A stretch of 64,000 nucleotides of DNA from Peronospora farinosa. Its lineage: Eukaryota > Oomycota > Peronosporomycetes > Peronosporales > Peronosporaceae. The stretch lies in NCBI GenBank assembly GCA_947646735.1, contig CANTFK010000838.1:434001-498000 (forward strand). The letters are read 5' to 3'. Of the stretch, positions 1-11,400 are shown in pieces (the first letter of the stretch is position 1; every line of letters begins with the position of its first letter). Position numbers and translations under genes: made by a program. The notes under the pieces were generated by a model, which was given only the letters and a program-made list of their open reading frames with translations, was not told where the DNA came from and made no database searches.

Positions 1-1195
1 GAGTTTGTTTTCCAGTGAAAATAGCACCTGTTCACGACAGCCTTGGTCTTTTGATGCAACAATCACTGCTGCCGCTCTTTCTTCATCTTCGAAAGCCCCA
101 ACAATATCTATCGCACAGGAAGACCGAAAGGCTAGAAGGCGCGCCTCGCATTGCTGCTTGACCAGTTCTTCCAGCATGACACGGGCGTAGTAAGACACCA
201 TACGTTTATCTACTACGAGTTGTTCTCGTACGCCATTCCACCAGTAGTTGACAGCAATTGTAAACTTGTCCGAGTCCACCTTGTGCCACCACCCCTCTGG
301 AATCACAAGTGCGTCTGGAACAGAACGATCACAAATACGTTATTGTTACGGACACGATCATCAATATGTGCGTAGAGTACTGCACCTCCAGCTGTGACTT
401 CAAATTGTTGAGCCGACGCCTTTGAAAAGCGTGGGTGTTTTTCGAGATCCGGTTGAACGATGTCCACTTGGCTGTGATTGACGGACTTGGTGTGAACCGG
501 GTAGGGATACATCTTTGCAGTGTCTGACGGAGAATACAATGTGATAGTTTTTCGACCGTACAGAACTACCACTATGTTTTGATACGCGTCATAGTGCAGC
601 GTCGTCCGGCTAGGTTGCACCGTCATCCAGAGATTTACTTGGGTGACAGGTTTTTCATGAAGACATTCGGGTCTGAGAAATGGCACACAAGCGTTAGAAC
701 AATAAATGAAATCTAACGAATGTTGTCTTCTTACACTCGAAAATCGTTCATGATGGCGGGCAGGATTGCCTTGGTGCATGTAGAATCAGGTTTCAATACG
801 GCTATCGGGCACTGGGCCAAGTAAAATTCTAGATCGTCCACCGTCTGCAGCCAATGCGACTGCTTTCTAAAAGCTGCTTGGTAATAGTCGACAAAGTCAC
901 CAAACTTTAAGTTTATGCTCTGTCTGGCCTTCTCATTGCCGTAGTAACAGCCACTTGATCGCTCTTTACATGCAATTTCAACCACTATGTGCACGCTCCA
1001 TTAGCAAAACCTCATTGCAATGAACAATGATCTGTCTGTTCTCTCACGAGTATCTCGATGCGACGCATATGAATCCAGCAGGTGAATCGATTCCGGAGTG
1101 AACTTGGATAAGCGGGTTGGTACTACACATTGAGCAGCAAACCCAACGAGGTAGACCGGGTCAAGCGGCCTGGACAAGTCCATCGTTTCAAACAT
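1..1195 (-). CDS. JmjC/cupin-8 domain protein (3' end beyond window)
   Basis: Probable Fe(II)/2-oxoglutarate-dependent oxygenase of the JmjC (cupin-8) superfamily; the substrate cannot be told. I read four exons: 1048-1195, 735-984, 386-672 and 1-314. The introns are 985-1047, 673-734 and 315-385; all are GT-AG and their phases agree. The HxD iron motif is in exon 3 (HYDAYQN, after the NLWMTVQPS strand). Splicing exon 3 to exon 4 creates the second hallmark, AGDALVIPEGWWHKV, which carries the distal iron-binding His. The reading frame is still open at base 1, so the C-terminus is missing. The start is Met at 1195, or Met at 1183 (MDLSRPL). The intron at 985-1047 is needed to pass an in-frame TAA at 1001-1003. 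Family call is strong; the role (hydroxylase or demethylase) is unknown. Confidence 0.8.
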
Positions 1196-1273
1196 GCACT
1201 TCGTGGTGTAGTGTACACAGTCAAAAATCGATGAGAGTAACGATTTTTCTTTTCTTATTTGGATGCTGCAATA

Positions 1274-2230
1274 CTAAATCGAAGAGCTACTCGTTTGTGG
1301 TACTAAATATTGTGATGCCGTCGGCGAATCCATCATGGGCTCCATGATTGGCACTGCCTTTGGAGAAGCGGCAGATTTTGAGTGACGCACGCAATATCCA
1401 TGACGCTGGGCCCACTTATGACACTCTTGTTCAGCACAGCGCAACCCGCCGCCGTGTGAGCGGCAAAATCCCTTAGAAATGGCGCCCTTCGTGCAATCTG
1501 GATGCTGACATCGAACACCACCACCGTGTGTTTTGCAACATCCTCGAGACTGTACAGCACGGTGGCATCCCTCAACGCTACACAGCTTGACACCTCCGTG
1601 TGCGCTACACTTGTGTCCGAACTGCGCCACCCGTTTGCACCCAGTCTCTGCGCAGAGACGTCTACCACCGTGCCCTGAACAAGCATTGTTGAAACGCGCA
1701 AACTTGTTGCAACCTTCCACTTCACAGCGACGCCGACGGTAGTGCTTGATAGCTGGAGCAGATGCTCCCTCTTCGGCCTTGGTGGCATCCGAGTTGAGTA
1801 CCACCGATGTGTCTTTTGTATCTGGGTGCGTTGGCAATTCATCTTTCTTTTTCTCGATCTCGTTTGTCGTTCCACTGGTTGTTGTATCTGTCATATCGAT
1901 TCCTTCTGCTGCTAGGGATGCACTGAAAGAAGCAGCGTCCGTAGTAGAAGCATCAACATCTGTTATAGTGGCTGTTGTAGCAGTTGACACTTCATCCTGT
2001 TCTGGTTTCTTTTGCTTGCTCTTGGCAATTACGGCCGCTTGAAGAAGCGTGTCAATCCATTCGCGAATAGGTTTTCCTTCACTACCTGTTGGCGGTTGCA
2101 AGACCAGTGTGCCCTGCTCGACAGGCTTACTCTCGGCCACCTCGCTCATTGCTCCGCCACTCGTACGCTTTGTGGTATTTGCGCAAGTCACAGTGGACCA
2201 TGTCGCAGGCATTGGTGTGTCGTACATCAA
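1274..2230 (-). CDS. Cys/His zinc-repeat (WRKY19-like) protein
   Basis: Single-exon reading frame of 318 residues. The C-terminal half holds five tandem units of about 25 residues of the form C-x4-C-x(7-10)-C-x2-HGG (for example CEVEGCNKFARFNNACSGHG, then CAETGCKRVAQFGHKCSAHG). The last unit ends CVRHSK instead of HGG. Such repeats are abundant in oomycetes and are usually labelled WRKY19-like zinc-finger proteins, although there is no WRKY domain here. The N-terminal half is Ser/Thr/Asp-rich and looks disordered. A basic run (HYRRRRCE) before the first finger could be a nuclear localisation signal. The upstream Met at 2230 gives a 27-residue extension before a second Met (MSEVAESK, about 2149); the shorter form is equally plausible. 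Nucleic-acid binding is inferred from the family. Confidence 0.8.
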   Translation of the reverse strand: MMYDTPMPATWSTVTCANTTKRTSGGAMSEVAESKPVEQGTLVLQPPTGSEGKPIREWIDTLLQAAVIAKSKQKKPEQDEVSTATTATITDVDASTTDAASFSASLAAEGIDMTDTTTSGTTNEIEKKKDELPTHPDTKDTSVVLNSDATKAEEGASAPAIKHYRRRRCEVEGCNKFARFNNACSGHGGRRLCAETGCKRVAQFGHKCSAHGGVKLCSVEGCHRAVQSRGCCKTHGGGVRCQHPDCTKGAISKGFCRSHGGGLRCAEQECHKWAQRHGYCVRHSKSAASPKAVPIMEPMMDSPTASQYLVPQTSSSSI

Positions 2231-2947
2231 TAAACGTAGGCCACACTATCTTACAACGACAACCCATCGTTATGTGCAGCATGTGTTAGCAGTAACATAA
2301 TAATGGAAGACTCAGGCTTTTCCAGCACAAATATTTCTGCGATATTTTCTAAAATAGTACTAATGATCGCTTCGTGGCTTAACGTGCTCCGTAAACGCCA
2401 GGGTGGACCAGATTGTGTCTTTGCCACTGCCGCTCAGGTTTATCAATTGAAAAAAATGGCCAGCTTTCTTTGAGTCAGCAACTTAGAGCGTTAAGATGGC
2501 TCGATAACTACAGAGTCGATGACATTTTTTTGTTGATTAGAGAGATTTGCACCCTCAAGACATTAATAAGGACAAAGTAGCAAGTGAGCTTGAAAGGGGT
2601 TGGATAAATGGCACAAGACGAAGATGAGAAATGCGATCCATTGTCGTGCGTCAGGTGCTGTAGCCTTACAGCGAGAAGAAAAATGCAGTGGAAAGAGTAC
2701 AAAAGGCCGTTTGAATGCTCGGAGTTGCTCAAGTGTCGAATGAAGCAACTTTAACTCGTAAAGCACAAGCTTGGATTCAATCTTGTTTTGCCCATTCCAT
2801 GGTCGGTCGATCAGTCGGTCACCTTAACGAAAAATGTATGAAAGATAGAAAGGTAAGAGCCCATTACACAGGAACAAAGAAATTATTGTCAAAATTTGAT
2901 ACTTTATTGAAAAATGTCGCGAGGCTTCAATACGAAGCTCTTTTTAC
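2231..2947. other. Intergenic, no gene seen
   Basis: This 717-bp AT-rich gap lies between two leftward genes. It holds only short overlapping reading frames without recognisable protein character. A downstream exon of the gene at 2948-4342 could lie here, because a perfect GTAAGT donor overlaps that gene's stop codon, but I could not find a convincing acceptor. Confidence 0.4.
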
Positions 2948-4342
2948 TTACATGATCGCACACCCGAGCCACGAATCGTCCGAACCCTTCTCAGTTGCGC
3001 CTTCCATACCGTTGTCTAGATGCTTCATGGCCGATGCGACATTGGTTTCATAATAAGGATGCCACACGTGGTCGTACAGGAATCGTGCCCTAAATGATAC
3101 ATCATCCTTGTACGCTTTAGCGACTTTGGTGCCACCCCAGACACGGCTCCTCTCTACAATCCATGGGACCATAATACGCTTCGGTCTAGTCGCGCGGAAG
3201 ACCCGCGGCATGACGTATCGATGGAAAGCATGTTCTGTAAATGCGTATTCAATAGCAGGCAGGAATGCTACTTCCTCTAATGCCAGTACATTGAGAAGTA
3301 GGTGGTTGAGGCGCCGAATGTTATCCTGCAGAATAGTCAGACCAGTCTGCCACGAGTCAGCTGTCGACACAGCCGATAACAGCTGGGCCTCATGCGCAAT
3401 GATCACATCCACCAGCGCGAAAATAGCTTGATAGAAGACGGTGATGTCTCGTTTCTCCACAACCTTGATGATCACAAGCGGGAGGAGAACTGTTGTTTTC
3501 ACATCTTGCTGGTTTCGAACAAATTCAACGAAGTGTAGTTTAAACCAGCTGAAAAACTCGCGCACGTTCCAATTCATGGGCGACTTCAAGCCACGACTGC
3601 GCTCTAAAAACCGATCCATCACAAAAAGCGCATGGCGAACCGGCTCGTGCAGTCCCAGTAAAAACTGCGAGTTCCAGCTCATGTCCACTTCATCGTCATG
3701 CGTTAACACACTCGAGAACACCACGTTCGCACCTTTCCGAAACGGTGCTGATACTGAAATGCTCATTACACTGGAAAAATCGCCTGACCATACCTCTCTT
3801 CGGAGTGTGTTGGCATCCATTCTCAAAGGACCCAGGCTCAGAGCGCTAGACATGGTGACCTCCGATGAGCTTGTCTCACTGCTGTGCTTGGAAATGGATG
3901 TCGATAGGTTGCTGGCGATCTGCTGCGTCGTGTTAATCATTGCAGCACGTTTAGCGTTCTGTTGCGATTCCAGCGACGCCCAGATATTAGTAAGCTCGGC
4001 GTTACTAGAATTCTCATAGCCACTCTTGTAGTCGAGCGTCGTCAACACATACGCGACCTGGCTGATGTCCACAAGTAGCTTTGACTTCTTGATAGCAAAC
4101 ACGTCGCGTGAAGTCTCGGGTGCCGACCAAATATTCGAATAGAAGACGGTTTCGTCGCTCGGAAGGCGCCTCAATTTCTCCGTTGGTACCATTGCCAATC
4201 GACTTTTCACGAGTGGTTTGCGTATGGAAACGGCGGCAGGCTTGATAGCCCGGCTACGTGGAAGCACAGAGTCGTCTCGGTGAGCGAGCTTTTGAGGCAA
4301 GTGCTCTCTGCCACGCAAGTCGCTTAATATTTGAACTGGCAT
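2948..4342 (-). CDS. Hemerythrin-like helical domain protein
   Basis: Frame of 464 residues. The N-terminal third is low in motifs, and a Ser-rich stretch (residues ~150-175) links it to a mostly helical C-terminal half. That half has the spacing of hemerythrin-type bundles: LHEPVRHALFVMDRFLER near residue 245, FKLHFVEFVRNQQ near 285, ALVDVIIAHEAQLL near 330, and LLNVLALEEVAFLPAIEYAF near 365. Hemerythrin-like His/Glu patterns (H..E, E..F.P) are visible but I cannot assign a full metal site. The function is unknown. The stop codon is embedded in a consensus GTAAGT at 2954-2959 (ATC-AT|GTAAGT), so a further 3' exon is possible. Start at 4342 (MPVQILSD) is the first Met of the frame. Confidence 0.65.
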   Translation of the reverse strand: MPVQILSDLRGREHLPQKLAHRDDSVLPRSRAIKPAAVSIRKPLVKSRLAMVPTEKLRRLPSDETVFYSNIWSAPETSRDVFAIKKSKLLVDISQVAYVLTTLDYKSGYENSSNAELTNIWASLESQQNAKRAAMINTTQQIASNLSTSISKHSSETSSSEVTMSSALSLGPLRMDANTLRREVWSGDFSSVMSISVSAPFRKGANVVFSSVLTHDDEVDMSWNSQFLLGLHEPVRHALFVMDRFLERSRGLKSPMNWNVREFFSWFKLHFVEFVRNQQDVKTTVLLPLVIIKVVEKRDITVFYQAIFALVDVIIAHEAQLLSAVSTADSWQTGLTILQDNIRRLNHLLLNVLALEEVAFLPAIEYAFTEHAFHRYVMPRVFRATRPKRIMVPWIVERSRVWGGTKVAKAYKDDVSFRARFLYDHVWHPYYETNVASAMKHLDNGMEGATEKGSDDSWLGCAIM

Positions 4343-5424
4343 AGTCTCCTCCCTTTTGTTATGTTCTTTTGTTTCGCTCGCTCTGCTTGATAGAAAAGCT
4401 AGTAGATACTGTTGCGTTGCTTAGTCACTTGGTCGAAACTTGTCGAATGGCAAGATTTCAAAACTGACAGATGGAGGTCGACACGTTAAGGAGAAAAATA
4501 CAGTGAGTAAGGCGCCAGACATGTCAAAAGAGAAAACATGTGGAGCTACAAACCTGTCTCCACAATCGTTACTGCCTCTTTCAAGTGGATTGAAGAATGA
4601 ACATATTTGGGTCAATGTGGCAGAGAGACTGGCGCTGCTGCTGCGGCTCGGGGTGTTCATGCTGTAGTCACTTGAGTGCAGTGTAAGAGACTTAGGTCTC
4701 ATCCCAGTCCAGCTGGGAAAACCACCATGTCTTGATATTCCAGAGAACGGTGACAGTAGATAATGGATGTGCGAGAGACAGTCACAAAGACAACCGATCT
4801 CATATTTTTTGCAGTGCTGTATATCGCATTGAACCGAGCAGCGACGAAGCCTGAGGAATGTTTGGTGTGTTGAAGATTTTTAGTTGCGCCATCGCAACGT
4901 TTGGATGAGAGGATAAGTGCAATTGGAAAATGGTCAGACAAACTGAACACGATGTCCAGTGATAACCTCGGGGTCTACACTTTAGGGCTCAGTAGATACC
5001 CTCGTTATCCAACGAAAGTGCAGACGTGATACTAGTGTTCTAGTCTACTGAACTGTTCAGAACGTTCTGCCTAGTATGTACGCAGTGATGAATTGGAGCT
5101 ACTCTAGCGAAAGGATAGGGGTTGTATCATACTAAAATTAATAGAAGCGATTGAGAGGCGATGGGCGGCCGTTTCATATAGATTTTTTCTGAAAGGAGGG
5201 GGGAAGGAAGCGATATAGATAATAAAAGCGTCAGTTTAACCTGAGATTATCATTTAATCTGAGATTACGTACTCCATAGAGTTGGAGCAACTTTAAGTGG
5301 CAAAATCAATCGTAGACAATTGAGTAAACCACATAAGATCCGAATGCCGCCGAAGCGTCGCCAAACTAACCCGCCTTCTGACAAATTCCCCGCACTGATC
5401 ACCAGAGACTTCAACCAACGGCAG
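4343..5424. other. Intergenic region upstream of the giant HECT gene
   Basis: About 1.1 kb. It contains a polypurine stretch near 5190-5225 and no recognisable gene. A leftward 93-codon frame (4421-4702, starting MRPKSLTLHSS) is Ser-rich and cannot be linked to a family. I list it only as a weak candidate for a small gene. Confidence 0.3.
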
Positions 5425-5437
5425 TCATTCCCTTGGA
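5421..5437 (+). promoter_or_regulatory. Oomycete initiator-like element
   Basis: The sequence GCAGTCATTCCCTTGG contains TCATTCC followed by TT, close to the oomycete Inr consensus (TCA-T/C-T-Y-Y with a downstream T pair). Initiation near 5425 would give a leader of about 25 nt to the ATG at 5450. It would also exclude the out-of-frame ATG at 5344, so it supports the start chosen for the HECT gene. Confidence 0.45.
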
Positions 5438-5449
5438 AGTGGCTAGACA

Positions 5450-8400
5450 ATGGGACAGCAAATCTCGTTACCGACATCAGATGTACTGCTGCGTCCAGTG
5501 CAGGCACCCTCTGTACCGCTCAGCGACGTTGGCAAAGTCGATTACTCTGGTAAGGAGGTAACTTCAACTACTTTGGAAGATTCAAAAGACTTTACCGATA
5601 AAATCCTTGAGTTTGGTCCCACATTGTGCAACTTGCCAAAAGGTACGAAAAAATCAATGATTATTGACAGGAAGACAAACATCTTAATGTACTTAAATGA
5701 TTATTGATTGATACAGAGAGGGAAGTAATCGGACAGTTACAGCGATGTAGTCCAGAACAACAAATAAAAGAGATTATGAGCGCCGTGGACTCGGTGGAAG
5801 AGTTATTCCAGCACATTTCCCAGCTCACTTGTCTACCAACACAAGATGGATACAATCCTTTGCAACCAAAGATCGCTGACGAGGTGATACCTGGAATGTT
5901 TGACGCTCGAGTTGCAAGCTACGTGAACAACTTGAAGACGTTGTATCAGATGATAAAGAAGGAAAAGTACCGATACGAACAGCGTCTATTGGCTTCAAGA
6001 GCACGCTCGATGACTTTGTGCAAAGTGTCGCCGCCACCACTGCCATTACCAACGCAAAACTGCCTGACAATGAGCTGGGATCTGGTGGTGATGTTACTGA
6101 AAGCCACACGCAAAAACGACCTGAAACAATATGAAGAAGCATTGCAGATGGTCAAGGAAAATTTGAGATTAGTGAAACCTACTGCCTACTCGGACAGTAT
6201 GTACCTGGCACCTTCCGCAGCATCGGCATTTGATTTGCTGAGTGAGTGTATGGGTGACCTTGCTTATCCTATGACCGATAGGACGTCTGAAGATGAAGTG
6301 CGCGTCGGGGCACTCACGATTGCGACATTGGCCGAGGTGGGACTGGCCCGTGGGTCACTTGCGACTATGCTCTTTGTGATAGACTGGTTAATGAAGCAGC
6401 CACCGACGAGCTCGGTAAATTTAGAACTGTCAATAGTGAAACTCGCCGCACTCAAAGAACAACCCATGTACGAAAAGTGTGAGACTTCGGGGGAACTCTA
6501 CACTTGCGGTCAGAACTCGTATGGAGAACTTGGAACAGGGGACGATATGGAGCGACATCAGCTCACCAATATTGCACTTTGTGGATGGGATGATATTCGC
6601 CAGGTAGTTAGTGGCAACGAAACAATGGCGGTGCTCACGAATGATGGTTCTGTACTAACGTGTGGATTGAACAAGAGCGGTCAATGCGGCCAGGGACACT
6701 TTCATGAACGAGTGATGATGTTCCGGCCTGTGCAGGCTCTGCGCTCACACCGAGTGAAGATCATTGCTGCTAGCAATGGATGCGAGCATATGATTGCACT
6801 GACAGATTCAGGTGTTGCGTATTCGTGGGGATACAATGACCGCGGACAATTGGGCCATGGGAACTTGTCAACCAAGATCCACTTCCCAAAGCTTATTGAG
6901 TCGTTAAAGGATACAAAACTTGCGTACGCTTCTGTGAGCTACCACCACAGCGCTGTGATCACGAACTCTGGGGAGCTCTATACGTTTGGTATGAATGATT
7001 GTGGACAGCTTGGATTGAATCACACGCAGCACCAATCGACACCGCAGCTCGTAAAGAGCCTCATGGGCACCAAAATATCGATGGTAGCTTGTGGATTGTA
7101 CCATACACTAGTTTCCACAACCTCAGGAGACCTGTTTTCCTGTGGGAAAAACGATCACGGTCAATTGGGTTTAACCCACAATCGTCCGGTGAAGGTACTT
7201 ACCGCGGTTGCCCTTACAAATGAAATGGCATGTTTCGTTGCGTGTGGGTACTACCACTCGGTAATAGTTACCACTGTCGGTCGGGCTTTTTCATTTGGTC
7301 GTAACGACTATGGACAGCTAGGAATTGGAAGCAAGGTACATCAGAATGTACCTAGTGTCGTGGCCTTGTCTGCCAGCACACGGGTGGTACGGGCATCATG
7401 CGGGTGCTACCACACTGTGCTTCTTTCAGAACAAGGAGAGGTCTTTGTTTTCGGACGAAACAACAAAGGACAGCTTGGAAATCGAGGCAGCGCCGATGCG
7501 TTGTTGCCTGTTCCCCTTAAAGTTCGCCCAGAGAAAAAAACCCGCCGCTGTGTAGATGTTGCTGCTGGTTTCTACACCACGTCATTAATCGTAGAGCAAA
7601 AAGGCGAGAACGATGATGGCGATTTCGCTATGGTCGATCAATCGGGTGTCGTACCGATTTGTGGACGTGTTGATATTGACCGCTCGGGAGAAGTCGAGGG
7701 GCTAAGTAACTTTGGTTCGATTTCCACGGTAGGCGTGTCTCTTTTCGAAGGTAAATGGTTTTATGAGGTAGAGGTCGTCACTAGCGGTTTAATCCAAGTT
7801 GGATGGATCGATGGATACTTCCAAGGGAGCTCAGACCAGGGAGAAGGAGTTGGCGACCATGCCCACTCATGGTCGTATGATGGTAATCGCCAGCGACGTT
7901 GGAATAGCGAATCATCATCGTATGGAGAAAAATGGAGAGTTGGTGATATCATCGGTTGTTTGCTTGACCTAGTTACGCAAAAGATGACATATTTCCGGAA
8001 CGGAGTCAACCTGGGCGTGGCATATTCTGAATTTGAGTGCACGCTCAATGACAAGCGTTCAGGTATGATGCCTGGTATCAGTCTTGAACGAGGTGAAATT
8101 ATCCGCATCAATCTAGGACATCAGCCTTTTGCTTATCCCCCAGCAACTGGTCACGACTTAATGAGTATATCCCGAGCAATAAGAGTGCCTTCTACTAGCG
8201 TAGTGATTCACTCACCAGCAGACGAACCGAGAGCTGCATTACTACATCCATCCCCTGTTAAAGAATCCGCCTCAGCCTTAGTTGGCAACAAGCTGTTTGT
8301 TGTTGGTGGGATAATTGTTGGAGAGCCTTCGTTGCTCCAATGTACAGAGCCAACAAATCAAGTCTGGGTGTACGATATTGACGCAGAAAGCTGGGAGAGA

Positions 8401-11400
8401 TGGGCTGACTTTCCAATTGGAATTTGCAATCATCAAGTTGTGGCAATCGATGACAGTCAGATTCTAGTCCTTGGCGGTGAGAACACTAGTGCGGCGTCAC
8501 GGCATATGGATTTGTACAAGTGTTCAACGGTGAGAAACGTAGATGGCTCACTTCCAGCATGGACATTAATTCAAGCTGTTGTTGGCGCAGCGAATTCAAT
8601 GCCCCAGGCTCGTGCGTTTCATACCGTCTCAAAGGTTCACGTTCGCCTTGACCCGATCGTTTTCATGTACGGCGGAAAATCGGTCGACAACAGAATTCTC
8701 GGAGATGCGTGGTATTTATCACTCAAAAATTATGCTTGGTCTCGATTGCCTGGTTCTCCATCTCTAGATCCTGGTCCACGAATTGGATCCTCTTCTGCTG
8801 CCATTGGAGAGAGCGTGTATATATTTGGAGGGAAGGATCGTGCAGAACGGTACAGGTCGGACCTCTGGAAGTATAATACCTTTGACCGTATCTGGCACTT
8901 GTGTCATGACGATAATTTTGGAGATTCCAAAGATATAGCAAGCCTTGCACACGGCTTGAGAAATAATTCCCAGTTGATGCTACCGGAAGGTAGAATAAGT
9001 TATAGTATGTGCTCTGACTTTGGAAACATTTGGATCTTTGGGGGTATCAACCGAACAAACACTTACTTGTGTGATATGTGGTGTTTTTCAACGACATCGC
9101 AAAAGTGGGTTTCCGTTGAAATTACTACTCAGGGAAAACTTGACGGATGTTGCTCAGCAGCATTGCATGTACGAGCGGGTACAGTGATTGCAGCGCCTGA
9201 CATGCCCCACTTCGATTCACCTGTCCCTCATACCGAGGACGTTTTTCTTTTTGGAGGCTGCATCAATCTTCAAGGAAAAGTGTCTTGCTGCAGCAAAGTC
9301 CGAAAGCTCTCTTCCTCGAACTCAACAGGATCGTACAAGCTTGACGCGGAAAAAAGCGTGTTGACAACTGGTGAGGCAGAGCATGTGCTTCGCGCTCTTC
9401 GCACGAAATGTGAGACTGCCAACAGGTCAACTCAGCATTGCGCAGCAGAAGCCAGAGATACTGCAATTTGTTTGCTTTCTCATCTGGATCGTTTAGCTGG
9501 AAACGACGTTCCAGAAAAAGATGCCGACTCTGTGCAGCTGTCGCGGTGTTTGTACCGGTCGCTTTGCATAGATCCTAACGAGGCAACGTTTTCAGCACTG
9601 TATGCTTTGCTCGACACAGTAACGTCTCGTTTCGTCGATACGGCCACGCTTGTGGAAGAGTCCAACACCACGTCACCGTTTATTCACGTATTGTATCCGT
9701 TGCTCGTAACGATACGGCTACTCAAGATGAATTTTTATGAGGTATGGCTCTAGTTTTACTTACGTCTTGCGCTTTGCTTTGAGATTTTACTGACCTCACC
9801 ACTTTAACTCTTATTTTCCTATAGTTTTCTCGTAGTTGTCTGGATGGGTCAGTGATTGGACTGACAGCTGGATCATCGCAATGTGAAGGAGTTCTCATCT
9901 CGATTCGTGAGTTGCTCTTCATGATAGCAGACCATGTACCGAAACTACCAGTGTCAGGGAAAGTGTTGTGGTTTTATGATGCAGTGAAGAATGAAACCGC
10001 ATCAGCAATCTACTTTGGATTCTCATCCCTTTTTCCATCTCTCTTGGATAAGTTACAAGTCATGAATCGTCTGATGGTAAACAAGCATAACTCGAAAGCG
10101 GAGGCGACACCAGCGCAGAAGCTATTGGTTCCGATGCTTGTTCCCTATTTTACGTCAGCAAAAACGCTATTTCAGTTGATAGGTGACCCCGATGTGCTTA
10201 CCAAAGCAAACAGTTCATCAGACGGGGTTGTTACTAAAAGTGTGACCGCATTTATGAGCACATTGCTGACTAGGCTTCGGGAGAAGACGAAAGATATTAT
10301 GGAGTACTCACCAAAAGATTTTACAAAGCTTATAAGCAGCCTCGACGATATTGAAACAAGCTACGAGTTCAGATGCCTCAATGTCTTGCTGCGCGCAACA
10401 ATATATTGGTGTTCGTGCTCCACCAATCGAGGCTGGATGACCATTGAATTGGTGGGCACAAAGCTGGTGGCATTCTTATCAGAGTGTCTGGATGAATGCC
10501 ATGGAATGCCATGTATGAAAATTCAACGTCTTCTAGTGATTATTCAGCGCACTTTCTCAGGCAAGTTGCTGCCATTTGTGCTACTCAGCCTTTTTTCGCT
10601 ACCCTCCGTTCGTGACACACTTCCTGCTTTACTGGATCCGTTTTGGTCTCACTTGGAAGATCTTTCGACAAAGCTTCATACAGTGCTTGCAGTTCTCAGT
10701 AAGCCTGGCGTTTTGTACTCACCCGGCCCACATATTGGGACACCCATTTATCTTGGAGGCAGTAGCAGTGACACTGACTTCGTGGATACAGCGCTTGTGT
10801 CTGTTTCAAAAGAGCTCACCGTATGTATCTTGCAGCATACAAGCGGATGTTCCGTCACCTATAATCAAGTCTGTAAGAGTTTATGGAATAAGATCACCAG
10901 CTCGAAGGGATACACATATTGGAAAGTAAAGGATTTACCGGAGGACGCGGAGATTCGTCGGATTACTATCCCTATGGATTTAGCAAAACTTTTTGGAACT
11001 GAAACGCTACTTGTTAAGGTCCAAATGATTAGAACGGAAACTGGACTACTGAATGATGAGATCGCGAAGATTTCGTTTCTGCCCAGCCGGACTATTCTAT
11101 CGCAACATATGTATGCTCTTAGCGACGACCAGTTGCCTGCTCCAGGAATAGCTGAGGCTGCAACACGATCTTCTGCAAAACCTCTTACTCAGGTCGCATG
11201 GTGCCCAGATGAATTGATAGAGGAAAGCCACGAATGGCTTAAGGACCTCCAAAGCATAGTAGTTTGGGCCGGAAGTCATTATGCCGCCACGTTAATAATC
11301 GGTGGCTCGCTGGAGACTGGAGTCGCTGTCAGCGAGAGATGGCTGTCTTCCGCACTTTTCCGGGGTGGACTGGAAGAAACATCGCCTGAAACTACATCAA

